Of a stretch of 64,000 bases of DNA, positions 21,716-34,036 are shown one piece after another. The notes under the pieces are model-generated. The model searched no databases. It worked only from the letters and a program-made list of their open reading frames with translations, and was not told the DNA's origin. The position numbers were made by a program, and so were the translations under genes. The first letter of the stretch is position 1; each line of letters begins with the position of its first letter. This stretch comes from Symsagittifera roscoffensis (Eukaryota; Xenacoelomorpha; Acoela; Convolutidae), in NCBI RefSeq assembly GCF_963678635.1, contig NC_087071.1, positions 30,742,141 to 30,806,140 on the forward strand. Reading direction: 5' to 3'.

Positions 21716-22277
21716 CCCGCACTGAAGTTTCATTGATAATAATCGATTATATTGGATATTTTTTGTCAATTTTTATGAAAATTTAAAAAATCGGTCATAA
21801 TCAATTAAAATCGATTTTTTTAAACTTCTTTTCAAAAAGTCTTATCAAAAGAAAAATAATCAATTTTAATCAATTATAATAGATTATAAACCATTTATTA
21901 AAACCTTTCGTTCTGCTGTTTTCATTTTTTCTTATTATTGTTAAACTTTACTCAGCTAATTTGTTCTCTTGCTACATTTAACCTTTTTTTTAAATTTCAA
22001 TCGCGTTTTTGAAAATTTATAAAAATCACGTATTTTTGTTATAATTTTAATTACGTTTTATTTGCCAAACCCGCGTGTGAAGGTGATACTTTCAAAAGAA
22101 TTCAAAAATTTAATAGATTTTTTGTTTTCAGTTCGGCCATTTCGAAAATAGCTATTTAAAATGGATTAAAATTCCATTATGCTGTCTATTTTTGCCATGA
22201 TAATCGATTATATAGACAACATTTTAGTCAACAAAAATCATTATAATCGATTTTTATCCATAAAACTTCGGTGCGGG
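21716..22277. mobile_element. CCCGCAC-type MITE, complete
   Basis: The terminal inverted repeats are CCCGCACTGAAGTTTCATTG on the left and the complement of CCATAAAACTTCGGTGCGGG on the right, both leading into TAATCGATTAT words. The element is 562 bp. The flanks CCATCA and CGATCA may be an imperfect 6-bp target duplication. No ORF is present, so it is non-autonomous. Confidence 0.75.
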
Positions 22278-22726
22278 CGATCAAAGATGTAACTTAATTC
22301 AGAGCTTATCATTCACATGGTTATCTCGATTATCACTCACAAACCATAATAACTATCCCAAATGCAGAGGAAGAAAGCCCCAGATCGGTCAGCCTATTGT
22401 CATGCTTTCTGTCAATACAAGTCCAAAACCTCTCTGGACTGCCAATATATCATGTCCATTACATCAGAACAAGAGATGCAGATACTAGAAATAACATAAA
22501 CAGTTAAGCAAGCAAGGTGACAATTTACAAGCCGCGTAAACCCACAACCTGTGGGCACAGAATTAAAAACAAACAGCGAATTCAGGACTTCCGAAAATAG
22601 CAAGCTCATGGAAGTTTTTGTTGGAAAGAACAGTTGCCACTCTGGAGCAAGGCACCAAGCAGACACGAAGCAGATCAAAACAGTGAAGGACGCGCCATTG
22701 CTCTGCTGAAAACGCGACTCCCTCAA

Positions 22727-22880
22727 GATTTCCATTTTTGGCCGACCGACCCTAAAATTTTTCTAAAGGTGCCGTCGGCGCCAATCTATACTAACTTTGA
22801 GGGGGGAGCGCGCGCCGAAAAAACGCAATTTTTGTGTCGAATATTTCCAAAAAGTGATCGACCTAAAAAAAGTCCAAAAA
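22727..22880 (-). mobile_element. Fragment of the hAT-type MITE, inverted
   Basis: The complement of this segment matches the interior of the element at 42207-42639: the shared blocks GGTCGGTCGGCCAAAAATGG, TTGGCGC and CGTTTTTTCGGCG occur in the same order. Terminal repeats are not preserved. Confidence 0.7.
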
Positions 22881-22969
22881 CTACCTTTACTTGAATATAA
22901 CTATGTTTTCACGGCTTAAATTATTAGCTTTAATTAAGTTACCTTATTAGCTCGAAAGTAGGTCAAAAA

Positions 22970-23190
22970 TCAGAAATTTTAAACCCTTTTTTCTCGACAC
23001 TGTGAAAAAAAATTGAAAACGGTTTATGTTATTCGAACCACGATTGGAAGAGCTTTAAAATGATATACCACTCGACCCATTCCGATACTTATTTGTTCTA
23101 CCTGATTTTGCATGGAAAACAAAAAGAAAAAAACTGTAACACACAAAGTTCCTCCAGAACAAAACCGAGAAAGAACACAAACAAAGGAAG
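22970..23190 (+). repeat. Dispersed repeat family R2, copy 1
   Basis: The segment shares ordered blocks with 59670-59840 (TTCTCGACACTG, CTGATTTTGC, a GAAAACAAAA-like tract, and ACACA followed by CAAAGTTC). It lies directly before the 5' LTR. Both copies are diverged and non-coding. Confidence 0.55.
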
Positions 23191-23244
23191 AGATGGAGAT
23201 AGGAAGAAGAAAGATGAACAGAATCTGAGGGGAAAATGACAAAA

Positions 23245-23654
23245 TGGAACCCGATCTAAACTATATTTTATGATTGGATAAATTAGATATTTTACCACTG
23301 TAAAGTATTTAATATTAACCAATCATGATCCATCTAACTAACAACCCACTTATTTGTAAGTGCTGAAATTACTTGTAATTTCAGCACCAGAGAGATTTGA
23401 ATTTAACTTAGAAATTAGTTGCCTCTCCAAGAGAACTTCAGCAGCCGCAACAAACCAGTATACCCTAGATCTATTGAGCCTAGCAGAGACTAGTTAAACA
23501 CCCTGAGACTAGTAAGTATAAGAGTAAGATTAGGATCGGTATTAGACTAAGAAGTTGCACGAATCTATCCGGCCGAAAATAAGATAGCGTGACGAGCAGA
23601 CGGTGTACCCTATCCGAAATTACTCTATGAGTTAACCACGTCGGTCCTAACTCA
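23245..23654 (+). repeat. 5' LTR
   Basis: This is identical to 41308-41717 except for two C/T differences. It carries a perfect 13-bp hairpin (GTGCTGAAATTAC-TT-GTAATTTCAGCAC, 23360-23387), an inverted CCAAT-box pair (ATGATTGG 23270, CCAATCAT 23319) and a TATATTTTA word at 23262. Confidence 0.95.
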
Positions 23655-23656
23655 TC

Positions 23657-23674
23657 TGGTGCGACCATAAGTCT
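23657..23674 (+). promoter_or_regulatory. Putative primer-binding site
   Basis: TGGTGCGACCATAAGTCT begins 2 nt after the LTR and has the TGG start expected for pairing with a tRNA CCA end. I cannot name the tRNA with confidence. Confidence 0.55.
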
Positions 23675-24894
23675 CGAATAAGACCTTAATAGCTTAGATT
23701 TAACCAAAAATAGATTAGAAATTAGACAAAACATTTTAAAATGTTATACGATGATAATTTAATCGAAATGTCTCTACGACTCCATAGATCAGAGCCGATA
23801 ATCCGAACGATAACAGAACTACCCGGAATCGTAAGAAGACCTCGAACCAGAGACGACATACGACAAAGTAGAAACTTACCACATAGTTACATGATTGTAC
23901 GGCAAAAGCCAACACAAACTTTTATATTTAGAATCTTATTAGCAATGAATTTAGATTTTCATTTGCAAACATAAAATTTTGAAATCAATCTTCATAATAA
24001 TTTCAGGCGCTAAACAAAATTATTAATATACAATAACGATTGATAAAAAGATCTCAAATCGTTTTCTTAAATTCTGCAAAAAACATGTTTGAAAAATATT
24101 TATTGAAAATCAGAATAAAAATTAGTAGCATGACAATAAATTGTTAGTAATCATTAAACCATCTGTTGTCCCAGCTTCATCACCTAAAGATAACAGCAAT
24201 CATAAGCTCACTAAAATCATTAAAAAACTAAATCCTTCTCTTAAATAAATTTAAACCACTTTTAAATTTAAATTCACTTAATTTTAAAATCAGATCATCA
24301 AGGCTTATCCTTGGATCTTAATTAATTTTCTATTTCATTAAATTTAAAACCTGATCATCAAGGCCTATCCTTGGATCAAAAAGAACAATTTTGTTCTCCC
24401 CCACCCACTTAACAAGTGTCTAACGACCTCAAACGTCGTTTCACTACCCAACCCTTTCAAAAAACCTAAGACTAATAGAAATTTTTCAACAAAACTAACC
24501 ATTCTAGTTAGGATAAACGGTGAAGAACTTCGGTTATTCATCTTTCACTTGACCCCTCCTCTTACCAGACCCAGGATAAATCTTAGACTTAGTAAGTTTA
24601 AAATAGTATCTAACGAACTGCTCGCGTTCTAATTATACCTAAACCTTGTGGATCGATTTACTATTCCCCAACCCTTGAACACAATCACTACCCCTAAGTA
24701 AGATTAAGTAAGTTAACACCTTAGCTTATACTAGCCACGGGAAAGTAAAAAATCATTCTTCGGAATCGATATACTTTTCTCTCCAACCCTGAACAAATAG
24801 ACCCAGATTAAGCTAACCAAAAAATCGTAAGGACTAACAGTTTAAGAAAATAGACATCATTTAACAACTTTTTGCATCCTTCATCCTAAACCTT
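23675..24894 (+). other. Untranslated leader of the retroelement
   Basis: This 1.2-kb region has no convincing gene; the 77-codon ORF at 23741 has no recognisable features. Two near-identical copies of GATCATCAAGGC(T/C)TATCCTTGGATC at about 24292 and 24351 each form a CAAGG/CCTTG hairpin. They could belong to a packaging or dimerisation signal. Splice donors for subgenomic RNAs would also be expected here. Confidence 0.5.
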
Positions 24895-25362
24895 ATGTCA
24901 TTCAAAAATCTAGGAAATAAACAAACAATTGTTTTACACAACTGTGAAATAGATAACAAAAAATACGATCTAGTAATCACACCTCATACACAAACAGTTG
25001 GATATATTAGAACAAAACGACTAACAATAAAACGAAAAATAATAAATAAACAAAGACAAATCACACAAAAAAGATTTTCAAAAAATAGAAACGCATTTTC
25101 AGAATCAGAAGCCAGCAATTTAGATGAACTCTATAAATTAAATGAATCGATTGATAAAAATTGTCCCATTCACGATCACTTATATTTTTCTGACTCAGAA
25201 ACAACTTCAAATTCATCAAAAAGAGGAAAAAGAAGAATAAAAAAGCAATATATACACAAACCAGTACATTTATATAATTGGAATCAACCAATTAGACACA
25301 TCGATAGTTATATATTAACAGTCATTAAACAAAAAAATGAGCCACAGCCATACTCAAAGTGA
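24895..25362 (+). CDS. Small basic ORF preceding gag
   Basis: This 155-aa ORF is intact and Lys/Arg/Asn-rich, with a basic cluster at residues 40-65 and another around RGKRRIKKQ (about 111-119). I recognise no domain. Its last 26 nt overlap the start of the gag ORF at 25337 in another frame. It could be the N-terminal (matrix-like or nucleic-acid-binding) part of a gag made by frameshifting, or a separate accessory protein. Being open through 155 codons beside a much-interrupted gag is notable. No second copy is available in the window to test conservation. Confidence 0.45.
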   Translation: MSFKNLGNKQTIVLHNCEIDNKKYDLVITPHTQTVGYIRTKRLTIKRKIINKQRQITQKRFSKNRNAFSESEASNLDELYKLNESIDKNCPIHDHLYFSDSETTSNSSKRGKRRIKKQYIHKPVHLYNWNQPIRHIDSYILTVIKQKNEPQPYSK

Positions 25363-28317
25363 CGATAGTCCAGATGACGACGACATTTACCCCTTCCTCG
25401 TAGATGCACCCGATAATAGAGGACAACACGATCTTTGCAAGAATTTACTTCTAAATTTGTTTGAACCCGGAATCAGCCCATGCAAAGCAGAATTCCCAGA
25501 TGTAAAAATCAAAAGACAAACTATTGAACATTATCTGAAAGATATATGTAACTTAACACAACAATACGGAATCTACACCATAGAATTCAGCTCACCAAAC
25601 CCGAATCACCGCAGATATGTAATTCAAACAGACGATCTTGACTTAGAATTTTCAAAAGTATTCTTAGAATATATAAAAAGCATACAATATCATAACTCAC
25701 AAAGAGCAAACTCCATATTTACTAACGAAGTTTTTGCAATAATATATAGTTATATTTCAATATTAGAAAAAACAGAAATTCCAAATATCTCACCAACTGA
25801 GACATCCAAACATACAAAGGTACGACATGAAATCACATTATTTTCAACTTTCCTACATATAATCAAAGAAAATTTCACTGAAGACGAGGTTTCACAACAC
25901 ACAAAACATGACTTACAAAAAATTTTGGCATGGTTTATAATAGATTATTTAGCACGTAATATAGACTTAATTTCACAAGAAAGAAAAAATTTCAGACCTC
26001 AAAATTGAAATGATGATACAGCCATCACAGAACAGTCAGACTACGTATGGGACCCTGAATGGTCTCATCATGCATTTATAAATATCCCACAATCAATCTC
26101 AATTCAAGCAATAAGTACAATATCTTATCAAAGAGATTATGTGAGAGTAATACCACTGACCATTGATGCAACACCATTAAACTACAATACATTTTTACCT
26201 GATACGCGAAATAATAGTTTAAATTCGACCGTCATACACAATGAAAACCTTAATGGAACTAGGAATCTTACACAACAAGATATCCAAACACCATCACACT
26301 TCATAAACGAGGAAATCGTCCAAACAACGACTACACAACAAAGTATTTCACCGATACGTCCAAATTTAACAACACCAAAAAATACAAACACTTCACTGGC
26401 ACAAATAACCTTACAATCAACCGTTAAACCTTCGGTTGCTCCAAAATATTCACATATGGATTATCAAACATATAGACCTATGACAGTACCGTCAAAAACA
26501 CGAAGAACGTTTAAAAGAAACACTTTTGCAGAACACAATTATAATTATACACATTCATCAAAAACAAATTATCCCCCACGAAAAACTAATAATAATCATG
26601 TATGTTCTCACTATTGGGATAACCCAATGAAAACAACCAACTCAGTAAAATTTCGAACTAATTCACATCCCCCACAGGATCGCAGTGAAAATTACCCATT
26701 CTTTCAACAAAATAAAAAAATAAAAAACAAGCACCTCATCATACAGATTACTTATCATCTGATGATGATTATTTACAACCAGATATTTTTGCACCGTATA
26801 CCCAAGAATATCGTGGACAAGGAGTGCAAAAACCTTATACATACCATAGAATTTTTTCTCCAAATCCAACAGATACACGAAATCAACAACCAATACAAAT
26901 GCAAAATCCAACTAACACACAATCTTTTCAACCAATTCAACCAAAAAACCCAATGATTACACACTCGTATCAACCAACTCAAATGCAAAATGAAATACCA
27001 CTCCCATATTATCTTCAACAACACGAAATAACAAAAAATCAACTTTCAAATTTTTCACAAATGCCAAATGCCGCAGAATCACTACAAATGACAATGAATC
27101 TATACCTTATGGGTGGATCATCAATAACATCAAATAAACCACTAATGGTATTCACAGGAACAGACCCTGAATACTCTGTAGAAGATTATTTAAATGCAGT
27201 AACAGCGAATTTAGTTTTAAATATAGGACCTGAACCAATTAATACACCACTACACCAAAATTGGATACATCGACGCACAGCGTTGATACAAACAACCTTA
27301 GATGGCGCAGCCCAAAAATGGTTTTCAGTATTACCTATAGAAATAAAATCAGATTGGAAAAGATTTACACAAGAATTCTCAAAAATGTTTGACTCCGAAA
27401 GAAATAAACAACACCAAAGAGTTTTATGCAATGAATTTCGCAGATTACCAAACGAAACCATCAAAAAATTAGCAGTACGTATCGAAACACTAGTTCGAAA
27501 AGCATATTCATTAAATACACATGACTATAAAAACACAAAAAAGACAGAAATTTTAATGATACACAGTATTTCCGAACGTAGACAAAAACAACAAGATAAT
27601 CAGAATAAACCTCAAAAGCATAAACAACCAAATAAATCGTTCTATCAATATACGAAGAAAGACCAAAATCTACCAAACAAAAATGTATACAGTAACAACA
27701 GTTCAAGAAAACCACTTCCAAACAACACCAATTACACAAGGAATCAATCACCATATAACTCAAGTTATAGAGCAAGATAACCAGAACGAAGAAATACACA
27801 GAATTCTTCACAAAATCATTATAATCGACCAAATAGTCGAAATAACTACTCGAGATCAAATTGAAATACAACACAATTTGTTTCTAGATCCAATTCCCAA
27901 TCAAATCCAAGAAATAAATTTTATCCAAACAATCAATCACGAAACTCATTATATAACAGAAACAGAAACTAATCAAATAATCGAAAAAGAAGTTATTCGA
28001 ACAATCGAAATCAAACTTACCCGAACATTCAATCAAGAAATAACTCATATAACAGATCAAACTATCACAGATCAAACGACAATTATCAAAACAGATCACG
28101 ACACAATTCACAAAATCGAAATTCAAGTTATAATAATCGATATAGGAATTATTCTCAATCACCACATAGAAATAGTAACCATTACAATAATTCTAAACAT
28201 CGCTACAGAAGTAGTACACCCAAACATCAAAGACATATTAACCAAGTACAATCAAATGAAGAAACAACATCAGACCCCCAGGTATTGAAGACACAGGAAA
28301 TAACGAACTACAACTAA
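25337..28317 (+). pseudogene. gag: gag gene (capsid and basic nucleic-acid-binding tail), broken
   Basis: The frame is open 25337-26008, resumes after TGA (26006-26008) in the same frame, shifts in A-runs near 26711-26727 and continues to 27780. The capsid-like retrotransposon gag domain lies at about 27120-27540, with landmarks MVFTGTDPEYSVEDYLNA, WIHRRTAL, AAQKWFSVLP and WKRFTQEFSKMF. After it the frame is Asn/Arg/Ser-rich (SRNN-, YNRSN-type repeats), a basic tail replacing a zinc knuckle; I see no CCHC motif. Stops at 27778, 27862 and 27970 interrupt this tail. Comparison with the usual domain length suggests sequence is missing just after residue block KKTEILM. The product would form the particle core; this copy cannot. 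Confidence 0.8.
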
Positions 28318-31300
28318 ATCAAATAAACTGTGGATCATCAGACACAGAAAGTGATATAGAAAACACTATTTCCATAAATATGGTAACAGTCGAAAACGAC
28401 TACGAACCTATTATATATGAACAACCTTTTACATCACATATATATGAAAATCAATTGGAACTTTTTCACAATTATTATATTGAACCCATCAATACTCCAC
28501 AAACTGCACAAGAAGTAAACAAAATCAACACGTTAAATAAACCCAATGAAAATGACAAAACAAAATGCTTAAATACAAATCACATTTACCAAAATATACA
28601 AAAAGAACAACCCAAAGAGAAAATTTGGACAATACCATTTCTTTTAGAAAGTCCAAAAAATCTTGAAATTGATTTTTTAATTGATTCAGGAGCAGATTCT
28701 AACATAATTAACATTCCCACATGGAATGAAATCAAAACATTACACCCAAAATTAACGCCTCTTGCAACCTCTAGTAAACTAGCAACAGCACAAGGATCAA
28801 CATTGGTAAATTATGGAAAAGTTCAATTATTCCTTCTCCACACAAGAACAATGGAGCAAAATAAAATTCTAAACAAGCCATTTAAACAAATATTTCATAT
28901 CACAGATATTAAACACAATATCATTGGCATACCATTTATCTCGAAATATATACCAACAATTAATATCTTGAATAGTAAAATACTAATCAAAGATAAGTAC
29001 ACAAAAACAAAAAATACAGCTCTAACATTTTTTCAAAGATTAAATAAACAACCACCATTCTTTTCAGAATTTTACCCAATTTATAACCAACAACGGAAAC
29101 ACCTGAAACCACTATCAGGAAATATATATAACTTTTCAATAAAACAAGTTCACCAATATGATAAAAATCAAAATAAACAACAACTCTTTATGTCAGACTT
29201 TGAATTCAAACCTATCCATAAGTTTTTCAAAATCACGATTTCATCTATAAAATATTTGAAAAATACGAATTCAGACATCATTTCATTACATGTGTATAAC
29301 AATACACCGTATCAAGTAACATTACCCTTAGGACTTTTAGGATATTGCGAAACAAACGCTACAATATCACCAGTACATGAAAGAGCATACCGCGTAAATA
29401 ATATACTCCAATTATTAGATATTTGTCAATCCACAATTCTTAACGAAGAACTATCCATAAATAATATAATAAGTATTTATTAAAGAAATACAGATTACTT
29501 CACAAAAACCCCATATTTCAAACCTACATTCAACATAACCAACTATACAGAAGATCAACAGAAGTTTTTAACAATGTTTAACTTCCAACATTCACAAATA
29601 ACACAAGACGAATTTGTCAAGTTAGCAAAACAGCTAATAAAATATTCATCAGTTTATGCAACATCAAAACTAACTTGATGTTGGAAAAATCAGTTCATCA
29701 CTACATCTCCCGTTAAAACCTGACGCAGTTTTCAAGAAACAAAGAGCAAGTAAAGTACCAATTCACTTACACGACAAAGTAAATAGATTACTCGATATTT
29801 TAGAGCAATACAAAATTATCTCACCGGTAAACAAAGAAGAACAACCAAAAGGTATCATCCTAGCAAAAGTAGAATACTTAAAAATAGTTTTAGACGCTAG
29901 ATATCTCAATTCACTAATAGACGAATCAAAATGCAATTGGCCTATTGAACCAATACAAGTTATTTTAACAAAAATAAACGGAAAATACTTCACAACCGCC
30001 GATATGAATAGCGCATACAATCAAATGCCACTAGATGAACAGCAACAACGCTTGACACAATTTGTTTTTGGAAATCAACAATATGAATTGAACCGCCTAT
30101 ACTATGGAATATCCATAGGACCAGCAGCATTTTCAGCTTTTATGAGCAAAATTTTTAGACCACTAATACTTAAGAAAAACGCAATCACCTATATAGACGA
30201 TGTTTTTATGCAATCACAGACAAAAGACGAAATGTTTACAGTTTTAGAACACTATCATAAAATACTTCAGAACGAAAATCTGAAGGCCGCCCCCGATAAA
30301 TCACACTTCTTTTTAACACGAGTTAAATTTTTAGGACATAATATAGAAAGAAACACAATCACTCCGATAAAATCACGCATTGATGCTATTCAAAAACTTC
30401 AACCACCAACAAACAAAAAGAAAATCCAAGAATTCCTTGGAATGTTAAATTTCTTAAGCAAATACATTTATAAAATGCAATTATATTTAAGACCGTTCTA
30501 TAATATCCTCAGACAACAAAATAAATTTGAATGGAATACTGAACATCAAACACGATTTGAAGAAATTAAAAAACTTTTAACTGAACAAATTTCAAACACA
30601 ATTCCAGATCCAAATCAACCATTCTATGCAATGTGCGATGCTTCAAATTTTGGCATCGGCGCAGCATTGTTACAATCACACAATGGAACAAACAAAATGA
30701 ACCATATATCAGCAAATTCTCGATTATTCACTCAAGCAGAGCTACGACTCTCCACTTTAATGAGAGAATGTACAGCTATAATTTATACGCTTACAGAATA
30801 TGAATTTCTGATACTTGGATCAAAACATCCAACAGTTCTATTTACAGATCATAAACCAATCATTTTTCTTTTTACACAAAAGTCAAATCCCAATCACCGA
30901 GTTTATAGATTTCAATTAATTCTAATGAAATTTCCAAATTTACACATCGTCTGGACAGCAGGAAAGAATCTTGCATTACCAGATACATTAAGTCGAAATA
31001 CACCACCTGAATTACTTACACGAAAAACTACAGTTGAAATACCCAAAAATATAAAATTTTATTTGGCAAAAGATGAAACATCACCCCGACTAGAATGCAA
31101 CTATGCAGTAAAAACTGACATTGAACACTCACAGATAAATAGCCTACAACACTTCCCACTTTACTTAGATTGCCAAGATAACCACTACGAAGTTGATCTA
31201 CTCGGAACATCAACATTCAAACCAATTCCATATTCCCAATGGATAAAAAATAACACTCAACAATAACGAGTAAAACAACACTCGCATAAAAAAGACCTTT

Positions 31301-33213
31301 TCCCGTTAGTTGAAAAAGAAAATTTAACTGATAAAATAAATTTGTCAGGCCCACAAACAAATGATTCAAAATACACAATAGTCCAAGTTTTTGACCTCCA
31401 TGACCCACTTGACACAATTCCTTTATCTAAATCAGAAATTGAAAACATTTTTCTCCCCCCAACAGATCAAATTACAATTAATACCTTGAAACAATATCAA
31501 AATCTTGACCCAGTAATTAGACAACTAAAATCATGGCACAAATACAAAACTAAGCCCTTAAAAGCAGATACCACAATTTTAGGAAATAAAACACTCCTCC
31601 GATATTTTCGAAAATTTAATAATACAACAATTAATGAAAACACAGACCTCCTAGAATACCAATTAAATGATTCTACAGTTCCCTGTCTCCCTTTAAGTAT
31701 GATACTAATGGCTTTTAATATTTCACATACACAAAATACTAAAGGACACTGTGGATCAGAGAAAACATATTCAAACTTTACCCAAAATTTTTATTTCCCA
31801 AATTTGGAAAAAAGTATTATGCAATGATTGTACAATATGTCAGCTAAATAAACCTTATCCAAATCAAAAACAAATAGCACAAAAACAAGATTTTGAAGGA
31901 CAAAGTTTATATTTTAACCATCGTATTTCATTCGACACAAAAGGACCAATTTCACCATCCTCTGAAGGAAACTCCTACATTATGGTAGTTGTTGACGCAT
32001 TCACACATTATGTAGCACTTAACCCAGTACCACATTGTAACGCCTATTACGCTTACACAACACTTTATGAACACTGGATAGCCAAGTTCGGATTACCCAA
32101 AATTTTAGTTACAGACAACGGTACAGAATTCATAAATAATGAAATCATCACACTATGTCATTTATATAACATTAAGCACAAACCGCGTACATCTCATGCA
32201 CCTTGGACAAACGGTTTAGTCGAAGGTATGAACCGTTCACTACAAGAATATCTTAGATGTATCATAAATGGAAATGATACAAGATATACCGAATGGTCAG
32301 CAGATGTAAAAATATTTCCCTTAGCATATAATTCACAAATTACGACAACTCTAGGAATGTCACCATACGAAATGGTTTTTAATCAAAAGCCACGTAAACC
32401 AATTATGTTTACAGCAAACTCTCATAAAAATGCACAAGGTTATTGTCAACCGAATAAAGACTCAATTTGTTAGAACCTACCCTTACACACACATGATGAA
32501 GATCATTTTCATCACCCACAAATCCTTAAAATAGCCTCCGGCACACACAACGAATGGATTTTAAATAGAGATAAAAAACACAATGAAATTTACCAAAAAG
32601 TAACAAAAAAGTTGTTACAAAGACAAAACATTAACGAACAAATAAATTCACGCTTTACACCAGCCTCCGATTTAAAAATTGGAACATTTGTCTTAATACC
32701 TAATTTTCATACACAAAAAGGAATTTCTAAAAAACTACAACCCCTTCGTAAAGAACCATATCAAATAATCGCCAAACCCACTGATGTAACATATAAAATC
32801 ACCGATTCAGACCAAAAAGAAATTGTTCAACATCGAAACAATCTATTACCTTATTACCCAAAAGAATACGCACTACGCGAGCTAACTCAATTATATTCTT
32901 TCACAGGTTTAAAAGATATTCAAAATAACCCACATACAGAAAATGATGTATATAAATAAAATGACATTCACCTTGAAAAACAAAATAAAAAATCAACTAC
33001 AACCAAAAACAATACAAAAAAGCTAGATCAAGAATTACCTCAAAAAGAAAGAAAAAATAGAAAAACGACAGAAAAATTATACCCCAAGAACAAGCCGAAA
33101 AATCATAACATAGAGAGTCATCACGACTTAGAAATCAACCACGCAAAAATTACAAAACATTCATTCCACAATCTAAAATTTTAAAGAAAATTGAATTTCA
33201 AAAACAGCTTTAA
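28259..33213 (+). pseudogene. pol: pol gene: protease, reverse transcriptase, RNase H, integrase, broken
   Basis: The pol frame is -1 relative to gag. The aspartic protease has LIDSGADSN (28681-28707). The RT has FTTADMNSAYNQ and the active site YIDD at 30190-30201. RNase H begins with AMCDASNFGIGAALLQ near 30630 and includes FTDHKP. Integrase has an HHCC zinc domain (ISH, GH, CNDC, C near 31720-31845) and a D,D,E core at SFDTKG (about 31930), TDNGTEF (about 32110) and VEGMN (about 32220). The order and the RT/RNase H style are Ty3/gypsy. Breaks are TAA 29481-29483, a frameshift near 29675, TAA 31264-31266, a frameshift near 31790-31830, TAG 32471-32473 and a shift in the basic C-terminal tail. 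Catalytic residues survive, but no intact polyprotein can be made. Confidence 0.9.
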
Positions 33214-34036
33214 TTTTAAAATTAGTAATCTTTGCACCTCTGAAACATTTTGAAACTTTCATTTTTCAAAAAAACATACTGACAAACACGCAGCGATTCT
33301 AGTTCAAAAATAGCCAATAAGATTCATTCAATCCGTCACCTTCTATAACTCTAACACAGACCAATTAGACGAAAGATATTATACTCCAGGCATATCTATA
33401 ACTATAACTTTACAACCTCCAGGTCAAAAATAAGCAAACCACTCAAACTTGACATATAAAATAAATACCACCATAATATCATAACCCTCCCTTATCTAAT
33501 AACGCAAAAATCAACAATATTTTCCCAACTCAGATCTCAAAAACCCCCCAAACAAAAATTTTAAAGTAGCCCAAAGTCAAAGAACGACCATATTAAATTA
33601 GCCTAAAGTACAAAAATCTCAAAAATACCCCAGATCACTTGACAAATAAAAATAAAGTAAAAAACGACCTCCCGAACACCATAAAATTTGCCCCCAACAA
33701 CCTTTCACAAAACTCAACCCACTTGTCAAAAAACCAATAAATAATTTGACAACACTTGAAAATTGCCTCAAACAACAAAAAATATTCGATCAAGAAGCCA
33801 TTTCTTAAATGCTCTTCTCTCGATCAGTCAACAAAATTTTCAACATTTTCATAAACTTTTTAACAATATTTAATTTTCTATTCATATTTCTTTTTGATAC
33901 TTTTGAAGCTTTTGTAATAATCCTAATCATTTTTTTAAATATTTTTTAAATTTTTTATTCCATATTCGAAATATATCTCCATTTTTCCCGAGCCATTGAC
34001 CATTTCCACAGGTACGAAAACTCAAAATTCATTTAA
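33214..34036. other. Non-coding spacer between pol and the env-region ORFs
   Basis: The spacer is A-rich then T-rich, with no ORF that continues pol. A splice acceptor for an env-region subgenomic RNA would be expected near its end (TTTCCACAG at about 34004-34012 is a candidate). Confidence 0.45.

Noticed and set aside
27683-28288. 201-codon ORF after the gag capsid domain
   Set aside because: It is the Asn/Arg/Ser-rich gag tail read in the wrong frame, giving Ile/Thr/Gln-rich low complexity.
28259-28317. Programmed -1 frameshift site between gag and pol
   Set aside because: The frames do overlap in the -1 sense, but I find no clean X XXY YYZ heptamer; the C-run near 28270 does not fit the rule.
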